From Candidatus Dormiibacterota bacterium (GTDB lineage: Bacteria > Chloroflexota > Dormibacteria > Aeolococcales > Aeolococcaceae): a stretch of 13,020 bases of DNA. Numbering within the stretch: position 1 is the stretch's first letter; each line of letters begins with the position of its first letter. Shown here piece by piece: positions 6,483-13,020 of this stretch. The stretch spans positions 1 to 13,020 of the forward strand of contig DAIDIX010000025.1 of NCBI GenBank assembly GCA_027451645.1, in the 5' to 3' direction. The notes under the pieces were generated by a model, which was not told the DNA's origin, ran no database searches, and worked only from the letters and a program-made list of their open reading frames with translations. A program made the position numbers and the translations under genes.

Positions 6483-7998
6483 GGAGCAGGTGTACACCTC
6501 GAAGGCATTCGAGACATGGGACAAGCTCATGGAGGACACTGGTGCTCTTATCCCCATCGGTCCTGGCGAGGTCGAGATTGCAATCCAGGCACTTGACTGG
6601 CTCAACAAGCGGCGCAGGGAACACGAGGAGCAGCGGCTCGAGATCCGTGCATCCGAGATGTTCGAGCAGAAGCGTGAAGCCATCTGTGCTGCACTCATCA
6701 GGGCTGCAGCGATGGAGCAGATCGATGTCAGTGCTGTTCCTGATGCGGAATATGGAGAGGTGCTCCGTACACGGTCCCGTGTACCTACCCAGGAGCAGAT
6801 AGCCCTCTACTGGGCACTGACAGGCTCAGCTCCACCTGAGCGGATACGGATTGACCGTCACTGGGAGGAGGCTACAGCAGTCAATCTCGATATCGAGATC
6901 CGGAGGCTCGCCTCGAAGCGTGGTGAGAAGATACCCCTCGATGCACAGGGTGCACGTTGGAATCTCATCTTCGCCATCCATCCCTCACCGAGGGAGGCGA
7001 AGCTCCTCGGACTCGAGCACGTGCTAACTGGGTGGGATGAGGAACGTGCGCGGTCCCAGTATTACGGGTATGAGCAGCTGCGCTGTGCAGTCCAGCAGGC
7101 AAGGGCAGCAGAGCGTGCGGAGATGGAGCGGCTTGCCCATGATCTCAGCCGCACGAGGCGGGGTCTCGCAGCCTTTCTTGCTCCCTACAGAAACCGTTTC
7201 GGTCCACCGCTCCAGGGACATGTGGCTGCCTACTGGTCGCTCACGGGAACAGTTCCACCATCCGACTGGAACAGGTGGAAAGTTGTCCGTAAAGTGAAGC
7301 GGCTCGAGCGGCTGCGAAAGACGCCTGTCAATATTGCGGATGCACTGGAGCGGGTCTGCGACATCGTGCAGCTCCCAAAGCGCGATGCCTCGCCACTGCC
7401 ACCACCGAATGTGAAGCCGCACTTCTGGAGGCTCCCGAAGACAGTTGCCTGGGGAACTCCTCCATTCCGGTCAATGGATGCAGTGACGCCCTGGCCGAAT
7501 GAGCGGAGTCCGTTTGATCCAACAGCTGCAGATGCAAACTATGCTCCCGAGATCCGAAAGGCATGCTACAAGCCTGCCATGGCGGGAAAGTTTGCCGTAG
7601 GAGACCGGTTCCTCGGAGCTGACGGGTGGTACTACCTCTTCGTCCCTGGGGCCCGTTCACCGCACGGCAAGGCAGCACCGATGGGAAGGATCATCATGCG
7701 GCGGGGGAAGTACTACGATGAGATACCGGTGTGGCTGAGCACTGAGTCTCCCCGATCCCTCTGGGAAAAGCTCAAGGTGCGACGTGCCCTTCCTGATGCG
7801 TATGCGAAGGAGTTTCCAAACGCACTGCTTGGAAATGAGGAGGCACTCCATGATTTCTGGAGCACTGTTGGTTTCAATCCAGTCGGCTATGTAGTAGGAC
7901 TTGAACGGAGGGCACCTGGCCTCAACCGGGGAAATGTGGCTCCACCAGCATCACCCACGCCATCCTCGCGACATGCTCTGGGAGCAGTCCTCGAGTAG
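6475..7998 (+). CDS. 507-residue protein of unknown function with an internal repeat
   Basis: No family is recognised. The protein is soluble and rich in Arg, Glu and Trp. Residues about 31-80 and 195-230 are charged helices that may form coiled coils. Two related blocks are visible. QIALYWALTGSAPP starts at 108 and continues to about 169; HVAAYWSLTGTVPP starts at 249 and continues to about 300. The C-terminal part (375-430) contains FLGADGWYYLFVPG and GKYYDEIPVW and looks beta-rich. A Pro-rich linker (305-345) separates the two regions. The start at 6475 is preferred because GAGGTG lies seven bases upstream within the end of the PqqD-like gene; ATG at 6469 is the alternative. The eight-base overlap indicates coupled translation and probably a joint function with the PqqD-like protein. 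Confidence 0.75.
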   Translation: MAEEQVYTSKAFETWDKLMEDTGALIPIGPGEVEIAIQALDWLNKRRREHEEQRLEIRASEMFEQKREAICAALIRAAAMEQIDVSAVPDAEYGEVLRTRSRVPTQEQIALYWALTGSAPPERIRIDRHWEEATAVNLDIEIRRLASKRGEKIPLDAQGARWNLIFAIHPSPREAKLLGLEHVLTGWDEERARSQYYGYEQLRCAVQQARAAERAEMERLAHDLSRTRRGLAAFLAPYRNRFGPPLQGHVAAYWSLTGTVPPSDWNRWKVVRKVKRLERLRKTPVNIADALERVCDIVQLPKRDASPLPPPNVKPHFWRLPKTVAWGTPPFRSMDAVTPWPNERSPFDPTAADANYAPEIRKACYKPAMAGKFAVGDRFLGADGWYYLFVPGARSPHGKAAPMGRIIMRRGKYYDEIPVWLSTESPRSLWEKLKVRRALPDAYAKEFPNALLGNEEALHDFWSTVGFNPVGYVVGLERRAPGLNRGNVAPPASPTPSSRHALGAVLE

Positions 7999-8004
7999 GC
8001 AGGA

Positions 8005-8715
8005 TTAGTACGGCTCATCACTGTCAGTAAGATGCTCGTCTATTGCCTTGAGCATCATCTCGTAGAACATGTCCCGTTCCCGGACATCAGTGTCAGGATC
8101 GACATCCTCAGCATGTTCACGGTGGAGAATCCAGGGTGGAACTTCTGAATAGACGACGAGCTGGCCAACGCGAGCACTCAGTGTTGTAGGAGTTGCTTCC
8201 CGTACCTCGATGGAAACACGGACTCGTGATCCTGTGTGGTCAAAGAGCTGCCAGGTGGCTTCCCATCGCACTCCACCATCGACACCACGTACTGCATGGA
8301 CCCGTTCCCTGTGGTACTGTTCCCCAGGAGTTCGGTATCGCTCAAGGAGTTTCTCCACCCTGTCCGAGATGTCGTTTGCAACCCAGCGGACGAGAGACGG
8401 AGACCTGTTCGCAAGGTCTGGCATGGCAAATCCGTACGTCGTATGCTCCTGATTCCCGACAGCATCGACAGTGTTTGCATGCCTTCGGCAGTAGCACTGT
8501 CCATTGACAAGAAACTGATGCTCTGGACACCAGGCTGTCTTGCAGTGGCGGTTTCGCCTGTCAACATACGAGCATGCTGCTCCTGTGGAGTTCTGGCACC
8601 CCTTTGCACTGCATGGAAGGTCACCAACAAGTGGCTTTGACGGTGCGCGTGTCTCAGGGAGTGGTGCAGAGAAGCTGTCCTGCGGAGAATCTGACTTGCG
8701 TGAAAAAAGGCCCAT
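8005..8715 (-). CDS. Cys/His zinc-finger protein, paralogue 1
   Basis: This 236-residue protein has a finger at 35-79 whose ligands are C35, C40, C48, H57, C58, C63, H66, C74, C76 and H79. The spacing recalls cross-brace fingers such as AN1 or B-box, but it matches neither exactly. It is followed by a conserved alpha/beta region (about 92-195) with LVRWVANDI, VHAVRGVDG and RWEATWQLFDHTGS, and then an acidic tail. The finger region is 31/48 identical by hand alignment to the neighbouring paralogue, with all ten Cys/His at the same spacing. AAGGAG at 8721-8726 sets the start. It is the last gene of a leftward four-gene run and ends six bases from the convergent 507-residue gene. Function is unknown; zinc binding is the only confident property. 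Confidence 0.82.
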   Translation of the reverse strand: MGLFSRKSDSPQDSFSAPLPETRAPSKPLVGDLPCSAKGCQNSTGAACSYVDRRNRHCKTAWCPEHQFLVNGQCYCRRHANTVDAVGNQEHTTYGFAMPDLANRSPSLVRWVANDISDRVEKLLERYRTPGEQYHRERVHAVRGVDGGVRWEATWQLFDHTGSRVRVSIEVREATPTTLSARVGQLVVYSEVPPWILHREHAEDVDPDTDVRERDMFYEMMLKAIDEHLTDSDEPY

Positions 8716-8747
8716 GATATCTCCTTAGTCTCCCGGGATGATGCGAA

Positions 8748-9461
8748 TCACTGTTCAGAAACACTCTCTTCACGATCCTGGGCAATGCCCTCGCGGATAT
8801 GTGAAGCCATGTCTGCATAAAATGCCTGCCGCTGGGACTCATCCGCATGGGCATGCACTCCAGATGGATCGGTACCAGCTGCTGCAATCCAGGGAGGCGT
8901 TGCAGAGTAGACCTTGGCATTCGATACACGGGCAATAACGACAACTGGCTCACGCTCATCCACCTCGATTGTGACCCGGAGCGTGGAGCCTGTCTGGTTA
9001 AAGAGCTGCCAGGTCATCTCCCAGCGGATGAAGCCATCAATGCCGCGCACTGCATGTACGGGTTCACGCTTGAAAAGCTCATCCGGACGGTGTGCAGCAT
9101 CGAGAAGCTGCCGCATTGATCCATCGAGATCGTTGCTGATCCAGCGGACAAGATTCGGCATGCGGTTTCCAATGTCGGGAAGGGCTGCTCCATATGTCGT
9201 GATCTGGATGCCGCCTATTGCCTCGATAGTGTTGGCATGCCTTCGGCAGTAGCAGTGTCCATCGAGCACGATCTGGTGCTCAGGACACCATGCTGTCATG
9301 CAGTGTTCGTGCCGCCTGTCCACGTATTCGCATGGAGCCCCGTTTGTGGAGCTGCAGCCCACTTCATTGCAGGGCTTTGTTCCTTCAATGGAACGCAGGG
9401 TGTCCTGGCTGCCCTGTTCCGCATCAGCAGTGTCTGGGGCCTTCTTCCAGCGCGAAAACAT
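8748..9461 (-). CDS. Cys/His zinc-finger protein, paralogue 2
   Basis: This 237-residue protein is a tandem duplicate of the next gene downstream. Its finger ligands are C31, C36, C44, H53, C54, C59, H62, C70, C72 and H75. The invariant strings YVDRR, TAWCPEHQ and CYCRRHANT are shared with paralogue 1. The second region repeats LVRWISNDL, VHAVRGIDG and RWEMTWQLFNQTGS. The N-terminus (MFSRWKK) mirrors MGLFSRK of the paralogue, which supports the start at 9461; AGGAGA lies about ten bases upstream. An in-frame ATG at 9482 has no ribosome site. The tails have diverged, which suggests separate partners. The 32-base gap to paralogue 1 implies co-transcription. Confidence 0.82.
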   Translation of the reverse strand: MFSRWKKAPDTADAEQGSQDTLRSIEGTKPCNEVGCSSTNGAPCEYVDRRHEHCMTAWCPEHQIVLDGHCYCRRHANTIEAIGGIQITTYGAALPDIGNRMPNLVRWISNDLDGSMRQLLDAAHRPDELFKREPVHAVRGIDGFIRWEMTWQLFNQTGSTLRVTIEVDEREPVVVIARVSNAKVYSATPPWIAAAGTDPSGVHAHADESQRQAFYADMASHIREGIAQDREESVSEQ

Positions 9462-9546
9462 GGTATGTGGACTCTCCTGCATGGGTATTGGGTGGATGCA
9501 CTGATACTATCTCACCTGCCTTGGGAATGTGGAGGGGTGAATCGAA

Positions 9547-10446
9547 TTAGTTCATGCTGAAGGGAGCGGCAAGCACCTTCTGCTTGGCAGCAATCGTATG
9601 CTGCATGCGTGCAGTCACAAGATAGCCGATGAACCTGCCCGATTCCTCAGCATCATGCCTGAGTGGACGGCTGCTGTCGATGAGCTGATCAAGCTGCGCA
9701 TGGATGTCTGGGAGAAGGACAGCCTGGGCACATTCGTGTGTGAGGCCGGACTTTGTACCGATGCGCTCGAGAAAGCGGCTGAATCCATCCGGATACCCGC
9801 CATGCTGGATCATCTGGCGGAGAAGTGTTCGTGGCGTTGAATCAAACTCCTGGGTGAAGGTCTCAATGATTGTCCGCACAGCAGCTGCCTGCTCTGAATA
9901 CGGCCGGGATGCCTGGTTTGGCGAGCCGAGAATCTGTTCAGGATTGGGAATGCCAAGTGCAGTGACAAAGTCCTCGAAGAAGAGCTGCGTTCCGTATTCA
10001 ATGATGCCTTCTGCAAGGTACTCTGCTGACTTCGGAAGGAAGGCACGCTCACGGAGCTCCGCAGTACCAGCACTGATCTGGACTGCATGGAGGAGTTCAT
10101 GGAGAAGATTCGTGAGGCCACTACGGACCTCTCCAATGAGGTGCTGCAGGCGTGTCCCGGGGGCTATTCCCATGGATTGCAGGAGTGCTGCACGGGAATA
10201 CTCCTCAAGAGCTGACACGAAGGACGCCGGGACAGCTGGCTGAACGGTTTCCCCAACACCATGCTGCTGTGCCTCATGAACGACGTGCAGTTGTGGAATT
10301 GCATTCCTGGGACGGATGAGACGGCTGAAGACATCTGGAGCATTCAGCAGGAGATCCGGCAGCGGGACTTCGTCAGTCTCGACACAGCACGAGCCTTGCA
10401 GCGAGGTCGCAGCGGGCGGGTCGTTGTCTGGATCGTGTGCACTCAT
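9547..10446 (-). CDS. HELLH zincin metallopeptidase-like protein
   Basis: This 299-residue protein is predicted to be a zinc hydrolase of the gluzincin type. HELLH (116-120) supplies two histidine ligands and the catalytic glutamate, and YLAEGIIEY (143-151) supplies the third ligand, Glu146, 30 residues after the first histidine. This HExxH plus xxEGxxEY layout is common in zincin-like families. No signal peptide or membrane segment is seen, so it should act in the cytoplasm. GGAG is present seven bases before the ATG at 10446. It lies second in a leftward run of four genes, 81 bases after the zinc-ribbon membrane gene and 85 before the finger paralogue. A homologue without the metal site is encoded at 399-1256. 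Substrate is unknown; a self-processing or partner-cleaving role is possible. Confidence 0.82.
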   Translation of the reverse strand: MSAHDPDNDPPAATSLQGSCCVETDEVPLPDLLLNAPDVFSRLIRPRNAIPQLHVVHEAQQHGVGETVQPAVPASFVSALEEYSRAALLQSMGIAPGTRLQHLIGEVRSGLTNLLHELLHAVQISAGTAELRERAFLPKSAEYLAEGIIEYGTQLFFEDFVTALGIPNPEQILGSPNQASRPYSEQAAAVRTIIETFTQEFDSTPRTLLRQMIQHGGYPDGFSRFLERIGTKSGLTHECAQAVLLPDIHAQLDQLIDSSRPLRHDAEESGRFIGYLVTARMQHTIAAKQKVLAAPFSMN

Positions 10447-10527
10447 GCCACTTCTCCCATGTGATGGACTTCCCTCATCATACGATGCGAAGGGGGGAGT
10501 CCTGCCAGTGGGCGGGAGTGCCTGATC

Positions 10528-11385
10528 CTACTGTGCAGGGGGCGTTGCAGGGGGAGCAACATCGACAAGAAGGCTCGGAGGAGTGCCAGCACCGCAGTTG
10601 GGACACTTGTACTGCGTGTCCTGGGGAACATACGCCTGGGAACAGAATGGACAGACAACTGGGCGCTGATGTGCCTCAAGGACTGCATGGCAGTGGGGGC
10701 ACTGGAGTTCCTGTCCCTTCACGGGAACGAAATCCTGATGGCAGTTCGGGCAGGTAATCGGTGTCGTGATGTTGTTCACGATGGTTCGTGTGCGGCCTCC
10801 ACCAGTGGAGAGGAAGAATGGAAGAATGGCAACGTTGGACATTCCGCTTCCTGCAGGCGCAGCACCTGCAGCAGCAAGTGGAACTGCACTGCCTGCAGCG
10901 GACCTCGCACCACCTCCCCCGTATCTTCTGCTTCCGCCATTTCCCTCACTCTTTCCAAGTGCGCCGAGAACGACAACAAGGACAGCAATGAGGAAGACTG
11001 CAAGGACTGTGATGACAACGATGATGGCAGTAAGACGGATTGCCTTGGCAGTGCTCTGCATCTCATAGCCGTAGGAAAAGAGATACACGCCTGCAATGTA
11101 GATGATGGCGACAGGAATGAGAATTGCAATTCCCTCGCCCTGGGGAAGTGCCTGCTTTCCGAACGTAGCGTATGCAGTGAGTCCACCGATGACAAGTGCA
11201 ATGATGGCAAGTACTGCACCGGGAATGAGGAACTGCAGGGGACGGCCAGGGTGGCCCGGGTCACGATGGATATCCGTGACATGCTGGGCTCGCGAAATGA
11301 AGGAATACGAGGGAGGCGGTGCTGCATAGCTACCCTGTGGGGGTGCTGCAGACGGGAGAGGAGAGGCAGGAGGAGTGGTGTTCAT
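10528..11385 (-). CDS. Membrane protein with two C-terminal zinc ribbons
   Basis: This 285-residue protein has a Pro/Ser-rich N-terminal segment (1-30), three transmembrane helices near 53-75, 84-106 and 119-143, and a Gly/Ala-rich linker (146-182). Two zinc ribbons follow: CPNC (212-215) with CPHC (229-232), and CPFC (245-248) with CPNC (261-264). The soluble ends probably face the cytoplasm, so the ribbons could anchor partner proteins to the membrane. It is probably the first gene of the leftward run that continues with the zincin and the two finger paralogues. The start at 11385 has only a weak GGAA upstream. A 15-bp palindrome lies 34 bases upstream. No named family is recognised; double zinc-ribbon membrane proteins are common among uncharacterised bacterial proteins. 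Confidence 0.82.
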   Translation of the reverse strand: MNTTPPASPLPSAAPPQGSYAAPPPSYSFISRAQHVTDIHRDPGHPGRPLQFLIPGAVLAIIALVIGGLTAYATFGKQALPQGEGIAILIPVAIIYIAGVYLFSYGYEMQSTAKAIRLTAIIVVITVLAVFLIAVLVVVLGALGKSEGNGGSRRYGGGGARSAAGSAVPLAAAGAAPAGSGMSNVAILPFFLSTGGGRTRTIVNNITTPITCPNCHQDFVPVKGQELQCPHCHAVLEAHQRPVVCPFCSQAYVPQDTQYKCPNCGAGTPPSLLVDVAPPATPPAQ

Positions 11386-11418
11386 GGTGGTTCCAAGATA
11401 GCAGTGTACTCAACGGTA

Positions 11419-11433
11419 TCAGGAACTTCCTGA
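11419..11433. promoter_or_regulatory. 15-bp perfect palindrome between divergent genes
   Basis: TCAGGAACTTCCTGA has seven-base perfect arms around a central C. It is the only clear symmetric site found in the 135-bp gap between the zinc-ribbon membrane gene and the debranching-enzyme gene. It is a candidate operator for either or both; I do not recognise the motif as that of a known regulator. TATCAT at 11481-11486 is a possible -10 box for the rightward gene, without a good -35. Confidence 0.45.
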
Positions 11434-11508
11434 ATTGGGAAGGCTCGGTGGCAGAAGGGATTGGCTTTCGCTCATCGGGGTATCATCGAGCTTGTGCAGT
11501 TCAGCAAC

Positions 11509-11515
11509 AAGGAGG
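11509..11515 (+). promoter_or_regulatory. Ribosome binding site of the debranching-enzyme gene
   Basis: AAGGAGG with a five-base spacer to the ATG at 11521. It supports that start and a well-translated gene. Confidence 0.8.
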
Positions 11516-11520
11516 AGTCA

Positions 11521-13020
11521 ATGGCTGAGACCGATGTGCAGCGACTGAAGGTTCTTGAGGGAGCCACATTCATGGTGAGTGATCTCACTGGCGATGTCAC
11601 AGGACCCTCCGATTCCGGACTGTTCTTCAATGACACCCGGTTTGTCTCGTCGTATGAGGTGACCATCAACGATGTTCCATGGGAAGTCCTCACATCCTCA
11701 GAGGTTGACTACTTCTCTGCCTCAATGTTTCTCACGAACCCAGCATTAGGCGAGGTGAAGCCGCATACCCTCTCGCTCCAGAGACACCGCTTTGTCGGGG
11801 GGGGAGTGCATGACGACATTGTCATCCACAACCACAACGACCATCCTGTGGACCTCTCGGTTCGCGTTGCAGTCGCCTGCGACTTCGCTGACCTCTTCGA
11901 GGTGAAGGACAACAATCTTGACAAAGCTGGAACATATGAGGAGCACCATGACCCTGAGGCATGCGAGCTCCATTTCTCCTATGCGAATCCACCCTTCAGT
12001 GCTGCAACACGGATCACCTTTACTGCCAAGGGTCAGATCGAGGGAAACGCAGTGGTGTTCCCTGTACATCTCGGGGGCGGTGAGACGTGGAGAACGTGCG
12101 TGAAGTTCCACCTCCATGCACAGGAGAGGCACTACTCGCCTGTTCGCCAGTGCGAGGCTTTCGCAACGGATGAGCACATGGCAGAACTTGTGAAGTCACG
12201 GTGGGAGGCAGATGTGCCAACCATCACCAGCACATCCGACACTGTCCACCATGTCCTTCAGCAGTCTGTCATCGACCTTGCAGCACTCCGTCTTGAGGCG
12301 GAAATCAACGGCAACCGCTTCTTCCTTCCAGCTGCAGGTCTTCCCTGGTTCATGGCAATCTTCGGCAGGGACACTCTCATAACCTCTCACCAGTCACTCT
12401 GGGTGGGATCCGACCTTGCGAAGGGAGCTCTCCGCTCGCTTGCCACGCTGCAGGGAACTGTTGTTGATGACTTCAAGGATGAGGAGCCGGGAAAGATACT
12501 CCATGAACTCCGGTTTGGCGAACTCAGTGTCATCGGGAAGAAGCCCCAGCGTCCCTACTACGGTTCTGTCGATTCCACCATGCTGTACCTCATGCTTCTC
12601 GGCGAGTACTGGCAGATGACACACGATGCCGATACCTGCACCACGCTCAGGGACACAGCACTCCGTGCACTCTCCTGGATCGATGAGTATGGGGATGCAG
12701 ACCACGATGGATTTGTGGAGTACGGCACGAAGTCGAAGCAGGGCCTTGGCAATCAGGGGTGGAAGGATTCATGGAACAGTGTGCTCTACCATGATGGCCG
12801 GCTTGCCGAGCTTCCCATTGCACTCTGCGAGGTGCAGGGCTATGTCTATGCAGCAAAGCGTGCCCTTGCAGGCATTGCATCGGACGTGTGGCAGGATGCA
12901 CAGCTTGCTTCGAAGCTCAGGAAGGAGGCGAAGGACCTTTACGATGCCTTCAACGAGAAGTTCTGGATTGACCGGAGGGGTGGGTACTATGCAATGGCGC
13001 TCGATCATGACAAGCGTCAG
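11521..13020 (+). CDS. Glycogen debranching / amylo-alpha-1,6-glucosidase family protein (3' end outside window)
   Basis: The first 500 residues are present with no stop. The N-terminal domain (about 10-200) matches the beta-rich domain found before bacterial debranching-type glucosidases, with GLFFNDTRFVSSYEV at 33-47. The catalytic (alpha/alpha) barrel begins near 240. PWFMAIFGRDTLI (275-287) and GLGNQGWKDSWNS (408-420) are family signatures, and YYGSVDSTMLYL lies between them. The likely role is hydrolysis of alpha-1,6 branches of glycogen or related alpha-glucans in the cytoplasm; the exact substrate is not shown by sequence. The rest of the barrel lies beyond the window. A run of eight G (11797-11804) encodes VGGGV and keeps the frame. 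The gene is divergent from the zinc-protein cluster and has no visible functional link to it. Confidence 0.9.
   Translation, partial: MAETDVQRLKVLEGATFMVSDLTGDVTGPSDSGLFFNDTRFVSSYEVTINDVPWEVLTSSEVDYFSASMFLTNPALGEVKPHTLSLQRHRFVGGGVHDDIVIHNHNDHPVDLSVRVAVACDFADLFEVKDNNLDKAGTYEEHHDPEACELHFSYANPPFSAATRITFTAKGQIEGNAVVFPVHLGGGETWRTCVKFHLHAQERHYSPVRQCEAFATDEHMAELVKSRWEADVPTITSTSDTVHHVLQQSVIDLAALRLEAEINGNRFFLPAAGLPWFMAIFGRDTLITSHQSLWVGSDLAKGALRSLATLQGTVVDDFKDEEPGKILHELRFGELSVIGKKPQRPYYGSVDSTMLYLMLLGEYWQMTHDADTCTTLRDTALRALSWIDEYGDADHDGFVEYGTKSKQGLGNQGWKDSWNSVLYHDGRLAELPIALCEVQGYVYAAKRALAGIASDVWQDAQLASKLRKEAKDLYDAFNEKFWIDRRGGYYAMALDHDKRQ

Noticed and set aside
10669..11433. 254-residue Cys- and Asp-rich plus-strand frame
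   Set aside because: It lies antisense to the zinc-ribbon membrane gene, whose helices and CxxC ribbons are clearly coding. The odd composition is a mirror of that gene.

Overview
The window is a bacterial chromosomal segment, moderately GC-rich, with closely packed genes. Several starts have strong Shine-Dalgarno sites of the AAGGAG type. Gene neighbours alone do not fix the phylum. The tyrosine-degradation set lacks a glutathione-dependent isomerase gene within the window, and a DinB-fold protein sits next to it. That pattern fits lineages without glutathione (actinobacteria, Chloroflexi, Deinococcus, Firmicutes) better than a proteobacterium, but this is inference. No phage, insertion-sequence or CRISPR signature was seen.

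Layout, left to right. (1) 1-398: a possible leftward gene start at the edge, preceded by two 19-bp direct repeats; otherwise apparently non-coding. (2) 399-1256, rightward: a 285-residue protein that I align by eye with the zincin at 9547-10446. It has lost the HExxH metal site. (3) 5127 to 1267, leftward: a tyrosine-catabolism operon in reaction order. 4-Hydroxyphenylpyruvate dioxygenase makes homogentisate, homogentisate 1,2-dioxygenase makes maleylacetoacetate, and a fumarylacetoacetate-hydrolase-family enzyme cleaves the ring-opened product. A DinB-like protein overlaps the end of the last enzyme gene and is a candidate for the missing maleylacetoacetate isomerase step. A candidate -10 box and an inverted repeat lie upstream of the first gene. 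(4) 5292-5383, rightward: tRNA-Ser(GCU) with encoded CCA. (5) 5782-5408, leftward: a small three-helix membrane protein.

(6) 5826-7998, rightward: a translationally coupled pair. The first protein has two PqqD-like winged-helix units; the second is a 507-residue protein of unknown function with an internal repeat. (7) 11385 to 8005, leftward: four co-directional genes that all encode predicted zinc proteins. They are a membrane protein with two zinc ribbons, a HELLH metallopeptidase-like protein, and two tandem paralogues with a ten-Cys/His finger. This group, together with the metal-site-less zincin homologue at 399-1256, is the most unusual part of the window. (8) 11521 to the right edge: the N-terminal 500 residues of a glycogen-debranching (amylo-alpha-1,6-glucosidase) family protein. 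It is divergent from group 7 across a 135-bp gap that contains a perfect 15-bp palindrome.

The tyrosine genes form a clear pathway. Groups 6 and 7 converge with only six bases between them, and their joint function is unknown.
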